NCBI RefSeq assembly: GCF_000321225.1
Contig: NW_004450480.1
Span: 3,620,770 to 3,684,769 of the forward strand
Direction of reading: 5' to 3'
Length of the DNA: 64,000 bases
DNA from: Odobenus rosmarus divergens
Taxonomy: Eukaryota; Chordata; Mammalia; Carnivora; Odobenidae
Shown: positions 1 through 10,032 of the stretch, one piece after another
How the letters are laid out: each line of letters starts with the position of its first letter
How positions within the stretch are numbered: the stretch's first letter is position 1
The notes under the pieces: generated by a model
The model's input: only the letters and a program-made list of their open reading frames with translations
Databases searched by the model: none
Told to the model about the DNA's origin: nothing
Program-made: the position numbers and the translations under genes

Positions 1-432
1 TACAAAAGGATTAATTCCTTATAAGAAGAAACACCAGGGGTGCCTGGCTCAGTCGGTTAGGTGTCCAACTCTTGATTTCGGCTCAGGTTATGATCTTGGG
101 GTCATGGGATCAAATTCCGCGTTGGACTCCATGCTGGGCCTGGAGCCTGCTTGGGATTCTCTCTTTCCCTCTGCCTGTGCCCCTCCCCCTGCCCTCTCTC
201 CCTCTCCAACAAAAAGAAGAAGAAGAAGAAACATCAGAGAGCTCATGTGCTCACACTCTCTCTCTCTCTCCGCCCCCCCCCTGCCACGTGAAGATACAGG
301 GAGAAGGTGGCCATCTACAAGCCAGGAAGGGAGCTCTCACCAGAACCCAACCACCCCAATCTTGGACTTCCAGGCTTCAGAATTGGAAGAAATAAATTTC
401 TGTTGTTCTGGCAGCCGGAGCTGACTAATACA
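1..432 (+). mobile_element. MLT1-class MaLR solo LTR, 5-prime part outside window
   Basis: Ancient non-coding LTR of the ERVL-MaLR group. The order of landmarks matches MLT1: CTTATAAGAAGAAACACCAG, an AGAGCTC and CT-rich stretch, CACGTGAAGATACAGGGAG, GCCATCTACAAGCCAGGAAG, AATAAATTTCTGTTGTT and the terminal GACTAATACA. A SINEC copy splits it at 38-222. No gag or pol sequence accompanies it. Confidence 0.8.
38..222 (+). mobile_element. SINEC (CAN SINE) inserted in MLT1 LTR
   Basis: tRNA-Lys-derived carnivore SINE with head GTGCCTGGCTCAGTCGGTTAG, CT-rich body and a tail that has become an AGAAGA run. A 15-bp target-site duplication flanks it (23-37 and 223-237, AAGAAGAAACAC/TCAG, one mismatch). 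The duplication is MLT1 sequence, so the SINE is younger than the LTR. Confidence 0.93.
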
Positions 433-800
433 CATATGTATATAGATGACATGTCACCTCATTAAGGGGGATTATCTCTTTGAGTGGGATTACTGGTGAC
501 TTTCAGTTTCTTCATTTTATTTTACTATGCTTTCTAAACTTTGTTACAGTGAACATATATGATTTTTACAAATGCACAAATTACCATCTTTATGTATGTC
601 AATGATGGTTACTTATGGGTGTTATAGAATGAATACATGCTCAATGAAGAAATTGGTGGTTTTACGTTCTTTTTTGCTAACCTGTGCTTTCTAACATGTC
701 TACAATAAATATAGATTAATTTCATTTTTTAAAAACTTATTTTCAAATAGATTTTTCCCCTACACAGCAAACCATCCATAAGGGATGCCTGAAGCTCATT
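433..800. other. AT-rich stretch, probable old LINE 3-prime debris
   Basis: No gene. 490-590 resembles the end of a common mammalian LINE-like repeat (GGTGACTTTCAGTTTCTTC, then TTCTAAACTTTGTTACAGTG). The same kind of sequence occurs near 35640-35700. The rest is AT-rich and unassigned. Confidence 0.4.
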
Positions 801-802
801 CA

Positions 803-840
803 TGTGTGTGTGTGTGCGTGTGTGTGTGTGTGTGTGTGTA
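803..840 (+). repeat. (TG)n microsatellite
   Basis: About 18 TG units interrupted by one C, followed by a purine-rich tail to about 890. Confidence 0.95.
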
Positions 841-983
841 GGTGAGGGAGGGAGAGACAGAAAGAAGGATATGGAAAGAGAGATTGAATCTTTGAAAACC
901 TGTATCTTAGAATTCCTTCATTCAACAAGCTTCAACCAACAGCCTAGTGCAGGTCAGGTGCTGAGCTGTATTTTTGTTTTCTT

Positions 984-1540
984 TACTGCTGTAATAGTTT
1001 TCTATTATTGTGTAACAATATTACCACAAACTTAGCAGCTTAAAACAACACACATGTATTTTCTACCAGTTCCTGTATGTCAGGAATCCTGGCATGGCTC
1101 AGCCGGGTCCTTTGTTTAGGATCTCACTAGAGTGCAATTAAAGTGTCAGCTGAGACTGCATTCTGAATCGAGGCTTGACTGGGGAAGGACCTGCTTTCAA
1201 TGTCCTTCACATTGTTGGCAGAAATCAGTTTCTCATGGTTTAGAACTAAGATTTCAGATTCTTGCTGACTGTTGGTCAGAGGCCACCCTCAGCTGCTAGA
1301 GAACACCACGTGGTGTGTCCTTGCCACAAGAAGTCCCCCAGCATGGATGCTTGCTTCCTCCAAGCTAGCAAGGGATGCAGAGACTGCAGCAGCATCTTGT
1401 GTATGGTAATCATGTACATGTAATCATGTATTCTGTTGTTCAGAAGCTAGTCACAGTTCTGCCCAACCTCAGGAGGAGGGGATCCATAAGGGCACAACCA
1501 CAGGTGGATCATGGGGCCATCTTAATCATCTGCTGCAAAT
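984..1540 (-). mobile_element. MaLR LTR (MLT1-class), reverse orientation
   Basis: Opens with TTTTCTATTATTGTGTAACA and AGCAGCTTAAAACAACACAC, the reverse complement of the conserved MaLR LTR 3-prime end (TGTTGTTTTAAGC...TTTGTTACACAGCAATAG). It ends in GGGGCCATCTTAATCATCTG, matching the LTR 5-prime end in reverse. Solo, diverged, non-coding. I am sure of the group but not of the subfamily. Confidence 0.7.
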
Positions 1541-1776
1541 GCTATATTTAATCTTAGCCTATCTGATTTATTTGAAACAATGGAAGATTTTTCATCTTCT
1601 GTCCTAGACAATTATTTTCACAGGGCTTTAATTCTTTCCTTATCATATTTTGTGGGATTCTCACTCATATTCTATTGCTATTACTATGTAAAATTTTAAT
1701 GAAATATAAACATATCTACAGGAAAGGAAACAAATCATAGATGTATACAGTTTGAAGATGTATATTTATTTTCATA

Positions 1777-1892
1777 GGGGCACCTGGCTGGCTCAGTCAG
1801 CGGAGTATGTGACTCTTGATCTCGGGGTTGGGGGGTTCAAGCCCCACACTGGGTATAGATATTACTTAAAAATAAAATCTTTAAAAAAAAAA
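1777..1892 (+). mobile_element. SINEC, short older subtype
   Basis: Short CAN SINE lacking the CT-rich body: GGGGCACCTGGCTGGCTCAG head, GGGGGTTCAAGCCCC B-box region, then GGGTATAGATATTACTTAAA and an AATAAAATC A-rich tail. Possible target-site duplication TTTTCATA on both sides. Confidence 0.88.
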
Positions 1893-2415
1893 GACTTTTC
1901 ATAACTTGACAGCACCCACATAACTGGTATGTGGATCAAGAATCAGCACATTCCTGGCTCTGGAAGCCTCCTTGTGCTTCCTGGTAGTCACTGCAAGCCC
2001 CACACCAAGGGGTACCCACTCTCCTGGCAGGGCTACCCTCTCCTCCTCCGCTAACTTTTTCATGCTTGTCGACCCCACTTATTAAGTTGTCCCAGAATAG
2101 GGATTTTTAGGCTTAGGAACAAGACGTGCTCAGCCAACCAGGACCGAAAAGAACCTGTGCTACAGACCCAGTGCTGATAGAAATGATGCTTTGGCTCAAG
2201 CAGGACTGAGCTGCTGGCATTTACAGGCTGATGGCATCCTCCCCACCTTCCAGTGTCTCTGGAAGGAAAAAGACAGTGTTAGAGGGAATAAAGGCCGAGA
2301 GAGGAAAAGCTACTGTTGGGTGCTCCTTTGCTCCTGGAAATAAGTCTCTGCTTCCAGACTCAGGTGAATTACTCCCCAGGGAAGTGAAGAAAACTTGCAC
2401 ATGTGATCAGGGACT
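1893..2415. other. Unassigned single-copy-like DNA
   Basis: No coding frame with recognisable protein content, no RNA gene and no repeat I can name. Ordinary intergenic or intronic composition. Confidence 0.5.
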
Positions 2416-2417
2416 TA

Positions 2418-2790
2418 AGGCAGCGCTTTCCAGTAGAAATATAATGCAAGCCACGTTGTGCAATTTTAAATTTTCTGGTGGCTGCATTAGACAAGATAAG
2501 AGGAAACAAGCTTTAATCATCGTAATGATTAAATATTAAATAATAATTTAATTTTAATACTATTTTTATCAAATATAACCAAAATATCATTTTAACATAA
2601 ATCAGTATAAAATTTATAAATGAGATGTTAATGAGATATTTTCAATACAATGAGATAGTTTACATTTTTTTTTCATATGAAGTCAAGGAAATCTAGTGCT
2701 TGATGTCTAGTGTTTTACATGTCAATTCAGACTAGCCACATTTCAGTGGCTCAGTAGCATATGTGTTTGGTGGCCACAGCAATTCTAAGG
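2418..2790. mobile_element. Old DNA-transposon-like repeat
   Basis: Starts GCAGCGCTTTCCAGTAGAAA, has an AT-rich middle, and ends CTAGCCACATTTCAGTGGCT plus GGCCACAGCAATTC. I recognise this as a common non-autonomous mammalian repeat with short inverted ends but cannot name the family with certainty. Confidence 0.5.
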
Positions 2791-2877
2791 AATCAGAAAG
2801 AGTTGCCAGGATATGAGAAAAAAAATGCAGCTTTTTTTCAAATGCTTCCAAAGTAGTTTGCAATAATAAGCAACAGA

Positions 2878-3060
2878 CATGCATTCATTCATCGAACATT
2901 TTTGCATGCAGGGGCTAGAAAGAAGACCTCAAAGCTTCTGCCCTCAAGGACCTCATAATCTAGCAAGGGAGACAGACCTGAATAGACCATTATAACGTCA
3001 GGTGGCAGTGCCAGTGAAAAGCATGAGGGAGCAGAGAGATGGACCATCTACCCGGGAAGG
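2878..3060 (-). mobile_element. L2 3-prime fragment
   Basis: GCATTCATTCATCGAACATT, CTGCCCTCAAGGACCTCATA and GCAAGGGAGACAGAC match the reverse complement of the L2 LINE 3-prime end (ATTCATTCAACAAATATT...CTCATGGAGCTTACA...GGGAGACAGAC). Confidence 0.65.
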
Positions 3061-3550
3061 TGACTAGAAAATAGGCCCCCTAATATTACCACCCATTACA
3101 ATTGGCTAAGATGCCTGAAATTCTCATCATTCAATGGATTCGGTGTCATGAAAACAGCCTGGTTCAAATGCAAATACCTACTCAGGCAGGGGGAACACGT
3201 AAACTCGTGCATGCCAATTTACATGCATTATTTTCTGAAACCAGGCTTATTTGTGTTATTTAGTAGAAAACAAAGCTGGTGGGAGAAAGATCTAAGACTA
3301 AATGCTCAACTGGGGTGCACTCAGATCTAGAAGGCTCAGAGAGGAGACAGTAAAAGGGGAAAGGGTACTGAAAGTGTAGATTTAGGTGTCAGAGGGGGCA
3401 GGAAACTGCCCCGCTTTCCACATGGAGAAACTAGTCCAGGCCAGTGTCTTTCTTTTTCCTAATATGTCCTGTCTGCCTGAGTATGCATCCCTACACAACA
3501 GATGATTGTGCTTCTGAAAATCTCTTTATGAAAATAGAATTGCCATACAA
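3061..3550. other. Unassigned DNA
   Basis: Nothing recognisable beyond scattered homopolymers. Frames across it are short and not protein-like. Confidence 0.45.
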
Positions 3551-3551
3551 C

Positions 3552-3722
3552 AAATGGCATATATTTACAGGGCAGTTTGTGAGGTGGATATTATTGTTGC
3601 CTTGGTTTGTCAGATGAGGACAGTGAGGCCCAAAAGAGGGGAGGCTGGCTCTTCCAGGGTCCCACAGCCAGGAGGGTGGGTTTGCCTCCAGGGATCCAGC
3701 CCAGTCCGTGCTCCCCCCACCC
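3552..3722 (-). mobile_element. MIR fragment
   Basis: TGTCAGATGAGGACAGTGAG followed by GGTCCCACAGCCAGGAGGGT is the reverse complement of the MIR core (TGTGACCTTGGGCAAG...CTGTAAAATGGGGAT). Confidence 0.6.
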
Positions 3723-4180
3723 CACTCCAACCCCCCATGCGGGAAACCACAGGTGACACCATCATGGCCCTGGAGAGGCTGGGCTGGGAGAGTTCCAGGC
3801 TGGCAGGCAGACTGGAGGTGACTGGGGGGAGCTGCAGTATGGGCCCTGAAGTCTGGGGGGAAGAGCAGAGGGCAAGTGAAGAAACGAGCTTCTCTTTGGG
3901 CTTGGCGTTCCAGACTTTCACATCAGAGTCAAGTAAAGAAACTTCAGCCTCCCTCATTTTCCTTGGCCCTCCCAGCCCTCCCCGTGCAGGTAGTGGAGTG
4001 CAGACCCCAGGAACAGAGGGGAGGCCCCCAGGGCCAAAGGCCCAGGTAAGACCCACTCAGGTCCTCATTCTCCCAACTGAAACACCAATAAAAATCTATT
4101 ATGGTTTCACTAAGTTAACAAAAGAGTAGGAAAACACGTTGGGAATTCCTGGTTATCCTCATTCGAAGTATGCTCACAGA
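3723..4180. other. GC-rich unassigned DNA
   Basis: Open in one frame (3554-4129, 191 codons), but the frame starts inside the MIR and has the low-complexity P/G/S/T composition of chance GC-rich reading. No domain is visible, so I do not call a gene. Confidence 0.5.
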
Positions 4181-4182
4181 GA

Positions 4183-4436
4183 GAAGCAGCGGAGTCCGGT
4201 GGTTAACCATCAGCCTGCGGGTTTGAATCCCAAGAATGTTCCTCCCCTGCTGATGACCTTGGGCAGGGTCATTACTTCCCTGATATGCCTCAGTTGCTCC
4301 CTCTAATGTGGGATCATAGCACTCCAACCTACTCATGGAATGGTTGGGAAATCCCATGGAGATGATGCCTGTAGGGCATTTAGCTCGGTGCCTGGCACAT
4401 GGGAAGGGTTTCAGAAGGGTTAGCTGCTATCACTAA
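4183..4436 (+). mobile_element. MIR, nearly full length
   Basis: tRNA-like start CGGTGGTTAACCATCAGCCT, B-box-like GGGTTTGAATCCC, then CTGATGACCTTGGGCAG, the CCTCAGTTGCTCC core and GCTCGGTGCCTGGCACATG. The landmarks run in order over about 250 bp, the full MIR length. Confidence 0.8.
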
Positions 4437-4452
4437 TAAAAAATAACACTCC

Positions 4453-4645
4453 AGGGGCACCTGGGTGGCTCAGTGGGTTAAGCATCTGACTCTTGATTTC
4501 AGCACAGGTCATGATCTCAGGGTTGTGAGATGGAGCCCCGCATGGGGCTCTGTGCTGGGCATGGAGCCTTACCTAAGATTCTCTCTCCCCCTCTCCCTCT
4601 GCTCACCTCCTCCCTGGCCCCTGCTTGTACTCCATGAGACAGAAA
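4453..4645 (+). mobile_element. SINEC copy, tail degraded
   Basis: GGGGCACCTGGGTGGCTCAG head and a body through CCCCTCTCCCTCTGCTC. The normal AAATAAATAAA tail is missing, so this copy is either 3-prime truncated or old. Confidence 0.9.
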
Positions 4646-4649
4646 GCAA

Positions 4650-5010
4650 GAGGGGAACTTGGTCTTTGTAAACCCCTCCAATGAGTGCCCCACTGCCGTT
4701 GTTCTGGAGTATTCCAGCAGGCGCGGAAGGAATTCTCATGACGGTGGTGTCATGTCAGGATGCAGGGGGCTCCTCGGGAACCTAGGGGGGAGTCCTCAGA
4801 TGAACCAGGGTCAAGGGACATGGACACAAGGAGAGGCTGGAGGGGGCAGGCACATCTGTTCCCTGGCTCCCTGGCTCCTCCAATCTCACTGTTCTGGCTC
4901 TTTCCTTCCTTTCCACTTTCACTCTGCTTCCCTCTCCCTTGCCCTTCCTTCCCTCTCCCTCCTGGTCCTTTCTCCCTCTCCAGGTTAAGAGTTAACATCT
5001 CCTAGAATGA
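4650..5010. other. Unique DNA ending in polypyrimidine tract
   Basis: No gene. Positions 4889-4985 are almost pure C/T on the + strand with repeated TTCC/CCTCT blocks. Confidence 0.6.
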
Positions 5011-5011
5011 G

Positions 5012-5420
5012 TTAGATTCTCAGGGCTGCCATAACCACTCACTACAAACTTGGTGGCTTGGAACAACAGAAATTGATTCTCTCACAGTTCTGGAGCCAGA
5101 AGTCTGAAATCAAGGTATCTGCAGAGTTGGATCCTTCTGTAGGTTCTGAAGAACTGGTCCCTTGTCTTTCTCCTAGCTTCTAGAGGCCATCAGCAGTCTT
5201 TGGCATTCCCTATGCCTTGGCCTGTGGACACATCACTCGGACCTCTGCCTCCGTCTTCACACGCACCCCCTGCCGTCTCTGTGTCAAAGTCCCTCTCCTT
5301 TCCTCTCTGAAGCCACCAGTCCCCCTAAACCCACAGTCACCTCATCTTTAGATATTTAACTTAATTACATCTGCAAAGACCCTTTTTCCAAATAAAGTCC
5401 TATTCGGAGGCCCTGGGTGA
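5012..5420 (-). mobile_element. MLT1D-like MaLR LTR, reverse
   Basis: CAGGGCTGCCATAACCACTC, GGAACAACAGAAATTGATTC, CTCACAGTTCTGGAGCCAGA, a mid-LTR CTTCACACG region, CCTCATCTTTAGATATTTAA and CTGCAAAGACCCTTTTTCC are the reverse complement of MLT1D landmarks in order. Non-coding solo LTR. Confidence 0.75.
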
Positions 5421-5456
5421 CTATATATATTTGGGGCCACTATTTAAGCCACTAAA

Positions 5457-5603
5457 CTCTTTCTCCCTTTGCTCGTCGCCCCCCGTTTTTGTATATCCAT
5501 CCCACCTTGTCTCTCCCCCCTCCTCTGCCCTCCCCTCCTTCCTTTGCTTCCCCCTCTGTCCCTCTCCCCCACCCTCCCCCCTCTCTTCTCTCTCTCCATT
5601 GCC
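5457..5603 (+). repeat. Polypyrimidine (CT-rich) low-complexity tract
   Basis: Nearly continuous C/T: runs of CCCCC, CTCTC and TTCC between the MaLR LTR and the first SINE of the three-SINE cluster. Confidence 0.8.
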
Positions 5604-5804
5604 TTTTTATTTTTTTAATTGTTTTTAAAAGATTGATTTATTTATTTGAGGGAGGGGTGGGGAAGGGGCAGAGAGAGTGAGTCTTAAGCGGACACAGTGC
5701 TGAGCGTGGGGCTCCATGTGGGGCTGGATCTCACAACCTTGAGATCACAACCTAAGCCAAACCAAGAGTCTGTCTCCTAACCGACTGCACCACCTAGGCG
5801 CTCC
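5604..5804 (-). mobile_element. SINEC copy (1 of 3-copy cluster)
   Basis: Reverse SINEC: T-rich tail, GATTGATTTATTTATTTGAG, GTGGGGCTCCATG, GATCTCACAACCTTGAGATC and the reversed head CCGACTGCACCACCTAGGCG. Diverged, so probably the oldest of the cluster. Confidence 0.92.
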
Positions 5805-5813
5805 TCTCCACTC

Positions 5814-5999
5814 TTTTTTTTTTTTTAAGATTTTTATTTATTTATTTGAGAGAGAGAGAGAGAGAACAGAGGGCGAGTAGGAGGGAGAAGCAGACTCCCG
5901 CTGAGCAGGAAGCCCGATGTGGGCCTCGATCCCAGGACCCTGCGATCATGACCTGAGCCGAAAGCAGCCTCTCAACAGACTGAGCCACCCAGCAGCCCC
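5814..5999 (-). mobile_element. SINEC copy (2 of 3-copy cluster)
   Basis: Reverse SINEC with T12 tail, AAGATTTTTATTTATTTATT, a GAGAG tract, GATGTGGGCCTCGATCCCAG and head CTGAGCCACCCAGCAGCCCC. It lies head to head with the next copy, 30 bp away. Confidence 0.95.
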
Positions 6000-6028
6000 T
6001 CCACTGTCTTTTTAAAATAAGACTTCTT

Positions 6029-6238
6029 GAGCGCCTGGGTGGCTCAGTCGGTTAAGTGGCTGCCTTTGGCTCAGGTCATGATCCCAGAGTCCTGGGATCG
6101 AGCCCCACATCGGGCTACTTCCTCAGCGGGGAGACTGCTTCTCCCTCTCCCTCTGCTTGCCACTCCACTTGCTTGTGCTCTCCCTCTCTCTCCATCAAAT
6201 AAATAAATAAAATCTTAAAAAAAAAGATTTAAAAAAAT
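6029..6238 (+). mobile_element. SINEC copy (3 of 3-copy cluster)
   Basis: GCGCCTGGGTGGCTCAGTCG head, GATCGAGCCCCACATCGG, AAATAAATAAATAAAATC tail and A-run. Perfect 14-bp target-site duplication AAAATAAGACTTCT at 6014-6027 and 6239-6252. Confidence 0.95.
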
Positions 6239-6252
6239 AAAATAAGACTTCT

Positions 6253-6930
6253 CTTAGGTGCTTCCCCATCACTTAGCTTGTACTGACCATAACTTCACAT
6301 GAATTGATACATCAGGTGCCCAGTCTAGAATTTTTCATTTAAAATTCTTGGGAGGAAAGTTTTGACTGGGTCAGCCCGATCAGGTGTCCAATCAACTGTG
6401 GGCCTAGGGGCAAGGTTAGTTATCAGGTGTTAGTCACCAGGCAGTTAGTTACCAGGTGCAGGCTGGAGCACCTGCCAGTCAATGGGTCCACTGTGTCTGT
6501 GTAATCAGGACTCGTTTGCCCAGTGGCTACAGGTCATGGGGCATCCACAAAGCTTTAAGATTCCTTTCTCTGCTTAGATTTAGTAAATCTTCTCCATCTG
6601 GGCCTGTATTCAACGCCGTGAGGTATAGTTTTTCGAACTCGTTTGATTGTGAGAATAACACAGGGGAGGAGGGCGTTTTGATAAAAACGTAGATAACCAG
6701 GCCCCTTCTCTAGATGCTGCATTTTAACAAACACTCCAGGAGATTCTTACAGACAGAAAATTGTGGGAAATAGAACCAGAAAGCACAGTGTCTTTCCAAT
6801 GTCAAATAGTCTGTCTCACTGTTCCCAGCGAATCTGTCCCCCAGTTACACATTCCTGTGACCTTCACCCGACCTGGAGAGAACACGTGGTGGCAAACGTG
6901 CAAAGCCAGACCTTCAAAGGGGGACATAGT
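6253..6930. other. Unique DNA with E-box cluster
   Basis: No gene. Holds four CAGGTG/CACCTG hexamers within 94 bp (6381, 6424, 6453, 6469) and a 15-bp near-perfect direct repeat GTTAGTTAY-CAGGTG. The remainder is unassigned. Regulatory meaning is inference. Confidence 0.5.
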
Positions 6931-6939
6931 GTGGCTAAG

Positions 6940-7076
6940 AGCGTGGGTTTTACATCCGACTCCTGATTTCAGCTCTGGTCCCGATCTCAGAGTGGGGCTC
7001 GGTGCTCAGCGCACAGTCTGCTTGAGGTTCTCTCTCTCTCCCTCTCCCTCTGCCCCATCCCGCCTCCCCCAACTCA

Positions 7077-7107
<31 letters not shown>

Positions 7108-7113
7108 AAATAA
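6940..7113 (+). mobile_element. SINEC copy, degraded head
   Basis: Recognisable from CATCCGACTCCTGATTTCAG and CCGATCTCAGAGTGGGGCTC through AGTCTGCTTGAGGTTCTCTC to AAATAAATAAAT. The head is replaced by AGTGTGGCTAAGAGCGTGGG, which looks more like the start of a MIR, suggesting insertion into the MIR that follows or a recombinant head. Confidence 0.8.
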
Positions 7114-7330
7114 ATAATGTGGACTTTGGTACCGCTGTACAGACCTAAGATCACTGGCCAGTGACCCGGGGCTACAGGACTTCTCAAAGCCTCACATTCA
7201 CTTGTAAAATGGGGACCATAATATTCTCACTGGTTTTTTTGTGAAGATGAAGGACTGTGATGAACATATGGGATATTTTTTGAGCATGTGCCCTGTTGAC
7301 TGCATCCCGTGGGCCATGTCATAGCTCAGC
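7114..7330 (+). mobile_element. MIR fragment
   Basis: AGATCACTGGCCAGTGACC, CAAAGCCTCACATTCACTTG, TAAAATGGGGACCATAATAT and TGTGAAGATGAAGGACTGTG follow the MIR core in order. Its missing 5-prime part may be the odd head of the SINE just upstream. Confidence 0.6.
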
Positions 7331-7494
7331 CAACACTGAAGACCCCCTTCTCTGCTAAGGCCGGAGCTAGCCAGGTAGAGAGCACGCTCACTTGAACAGA
7401 ACTGAGATTCTCCGCGAAAGAGAGAGAACAGGGTGGCAGGGAATGACTACCGGGTTAGAAGCTGACCCACCATGTCTGCCACATCTTCTGAGGG

Positions 7495-7985
7495 CCATTT
7501 CCAGCAGCGTTTTGTCGTGTTTAACTTTTGTCATAGAAATTCTCAAATACGCGACAGAAGAGAGAATCATGCCAGGAACCCTGCGTCGCCGTTGCCCAGC
7601 TGCAACAACCAGCTACTGCTGTTCCTAGTCCATCACCCTCCCTTGCTCACCACCTCCTCGCTGACCCCACTAGAGTATTATAAGGGCACTGCTTTGTGTT
7701 TTTTTTTTTAAACAGACTTTGTTTTTTTAGAGCAGTTTTAGTTTCACACCAAAATTGAAGGGAAGGTACAGATATTTCCCACATAACCCCTGCCCCCATA
7801 TACACAGCCTCCCCCACTACCACATCCCCACCCCCCAACACACAGCAGTACATTTGTTACAATCGCTGAGCCTTCACTGAAACAACGTTCTCACCCAGAG
7901 TCCAGAGTTCACACAAGGATTCAGTCTTGATCTTTTACATTCTATGGGTTTGGATAAATGTGTAACAGCATGTAACTGGTTTTTG
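7495..7985 (-). mobile_element. L1 3-prime region, reverse
   Basis: TTAACTTTTGTCATAGAAAT, ACCCTGCGTCGCCGTTGCCC, AGAGCAGTTTTAGTTTCACA, ACATTTGTTACAATCGCTGA and CATTCTATGGGTTTGGATAA correspond to the reverse complement of old mammalian L1 3-prime sequence. No ORF is intact. Confidence 0.6.
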
Positions 7986-8157
7986 TTTTAAAGATTTTAT
8001 TTATTTATTTGTGAGAGAGAGACAGAGAGGGTGAAGGGCAGAGGGAGAGGGAGAAGCGGGCTCCCTGCTCAGACACAGGGCTCGAACCCAAGACCCTGGG
8101 ATCATGACCTGATCCAAAGGCGGATGCTTAACTGACTGAGCCACCTAGGGACCCCTG
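7986..8157 (-). mobile_element. SINEC copy
   Basis: Reverse SINEC: AAAGATTTTATTTATTTATT, GAGAGGGAGAAGCGGGCTCC, ATCATGACCTGATCC and head CTGACTGAGCCACCTAGGGA. Inserted at the end of the L1 fragment. Confidence 0.94.
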
Positions 8158-8299
8158 TTTCTCTTTTAAATACTCCAGTATTTCTGACAGATACAGTCCC
8201 ACATTACATTATAAGCATCTGATATGACAGATGATGCAATGGAAAGCACCGGGCACCACCGATTAGGAGTGTTGCCACAGATACTGAGGCCGAAAAATC

Positions 8300-8810
8300 T
8301 CCGAGTTTACAGGAGCTACAGGGAATAGGGAGGCGTGCTCAAAGCCACCACCAGGTACACTCAGTTACATCTATAACGTGGCGCATTCTACAGGACAAAC
8401 AACCCAGGAGTTCTTTTTTTCTTTATTTATGTATTTTTTATTTTAAAAAATTTTCAAAGTAGGCTCTACACTCCATGTGGGGCTTGAACTCACGACCCCG
8501 AGATCAAGAGTTGCATGCTCCACTGACCCAGCCAGCTAGGCGCCCCACTGCCCCCAGGGCTTCTTTTTTCAACTAATGAATAGCATTAAAAAAGAGAGGG
8601 GAAACTGTTAAAGATTAAAGCAGACTCAAGCAAATGCAGCGTGGGGATGGAGAGAGGAATTTAGTTCTTGATTTGTAGGAGCCGATCATAAAGCTATGTT
8701 TCTGAGATGACTGGGGGCAATTGAACAGAAACTGGGTATTAGCCGATGATAGAAGATTGCTGTTAGTTTGGGGGGATATTATAATGGCATGTGGTCAGTA
8801 TTACTGATTA
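8300..8810 (+). mobile_element. L1 3-prime UTR fragment split by a SINE
   Basis: CTATAACGTGGCGCATTCTA and CAGGACAAACAACCCAG, then after the SINE AAAAGAGAGGGGAAACTGTT, TTTCTGAGATGACTGGGGGC and AACTGGGTATTAGCCGATGA. I recognise this as a common L1 3-prime UTR segment. Confidence 0.55.
8414..8547 (-). mobile_element. SINEC, short older subtype
   Basis: TTTTATTTTAAAAAATTTTC, GTAGGCTCTACACTCCATGT, GGGGCTTGAACTCACGACCC and GACCCAGCCAGCTAGGCGCC: reverse short CAN SINE without the CT-rich body, like the copy at 1777. Confidence 0.88.
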
Positions 8811-9430
8811 AGTCCTAAATGGTATTTCTTTTGACCTAAACACATAGGGAGAGATTTTGGAGTGACTGTTTCAAGACCTTGAGCCCAGTCTGAGCTTCGC
8901 CAGTAAACTGCTGGTCGTTGGGCCTCAGTGTTTTCATCTGCAAAATGTGTAGGTTGGAAGGTTTCTCCTCTGCAGCCCTCCACCTTCTACCACCCTAACC
9001 TCGACCATTTCAGTTACAATGTCATATCCCCCCTCCTCATGCTGACACCACCCTCAGGTCTGAGAGGTCCACTAGGACGATCTCATGGTTTATACAAACC
9101 ATGCTTCTATTTATGTGTCATACTAACTTCATTATTTTTAGAGACAACATTATTGATTCCCATTGAGCTTGTGGGCCACTCTAAGATTCTTATCTTCCCT
9201 CACCCAGCCTGTCTCTGCTCAAACTGGATCCAGGGAATGACACTCCTCTCTATTAAATGCCTCTCTGATTCCCATCTCCCCACTTTTCCACTTTGTCAAG
9301 GTTATCTTAGCTAATACACCCCATTTATTATTTATTATTCAAATAGCTGTGGTTGCTCTAACTCAGGATGGGTAGATCCCAGCCTGGCTCTGGTGGCCAC
9401 GGACTCACGATAATAAAAATGCCTTCCCAT
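8811..9430. other. Unassigned DNA
   Basis: No RNA gene or repeat I can name. The frame at 8928-9314 is open for 128 codons but shows no domain and no splice-flanked exon structure. Confidence 0.45.
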
Positions 9431-9434
9431 TCCA

Positions 9435-9628
9435 TAGAGCGGCTCAACCTTTTAAAGCACAGTCACTCTAGAGTTGACAGGATCGGCATTCTTATTCCCA
9501 TTCCACAGACTGAGTAATTAAGGTTCTGAGAAAGTGAAATGACAACTCAAGAGTCAGGAGCTGGAGTTCCAAGTCTGGGTTCTATCATTAATCACCTCTG
9601 TGACCTTGGGCATGGCTGAGACCCCATT
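9435..9628. mobile_element. Two abutting MIR pieces in opposite orientation
   Basis: 9440-9560 reads as reverse MIR (CCATTCCACAGACTGAGTAA, AGAAAGTGAAATGACAACTC). 9562-9625 reads as forward MIR (TCCAAGTCTGGGTTCTATCA, CACCTCTGTGACCTTGGGCA). Both diverged. Confidence 0.5.
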
Positions 9629-9741
9629 GGGTTACAGTGGAATTGACTACACATGGGGGTTTCCTCAGGATAACCCTGGTTTACACCTGCTGAGTCTGTG
9701 TGATTATCACCCATGACCCCTTGCACTCTAGGATGTGCTCC

Positions 9742-9960
9742 AGGGGGTGCCTGGGTGGCTCAATGGGTTAAGCACCCCACTCTTGATTTCAGCTCAGGTC
9801 ATGATCTCAGAGTCATGGGACTGAGCCCCGCATCCGGCTCCACGCTCAGCGGGGAGACTGCTGGAGACTCTCCCTCTGCCCCTCCCCCCCACTCACATGC
9901 ATGCGCTCTCAGAGAAGTCTCTCTCGGTCTCTCTCAAATAAATAAATCTTTTTAAAAAAA
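9742..9960 (+). mobile_element. SINEC copy
   Basis: GGTGCCTGGGTGGCTCAATG, ACTGAGCCCCGCATCCGGCT, CTCTGCCCCTCCCCCCCACT and AAATAAATAAATC tail. Flanked by GTGCTCCAG and GTGTTCCAG, a likely 9-bp target-site duplication with one change. Confidence 0.95.
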
Positions 9961-10032
9961 CGTGTTCCAGCTTGGAAGATAAAATATATAGTTCTCTACC
10001 TAAAGCCCTGGCAGGTGAGGAGCGTGGGCCAA

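Noticed and set aside
3554..4129. Open frame of 191 codons (+ strand)
   Set aside because: Begins in a MIR and is matched by a 148-codon frame on the opposite strand over the same bases, typical of stop-poor GC-rich sequence.
6029..6110. tRNA-like sequences at SINE heads (here and in all SINEC and MIR copies)
   Set aside because: They are the tRNA-derived promoters of SINEs. The acceptor stem does not close and the sequence runs on into the SINE body, so none is called as a tRNA gene.
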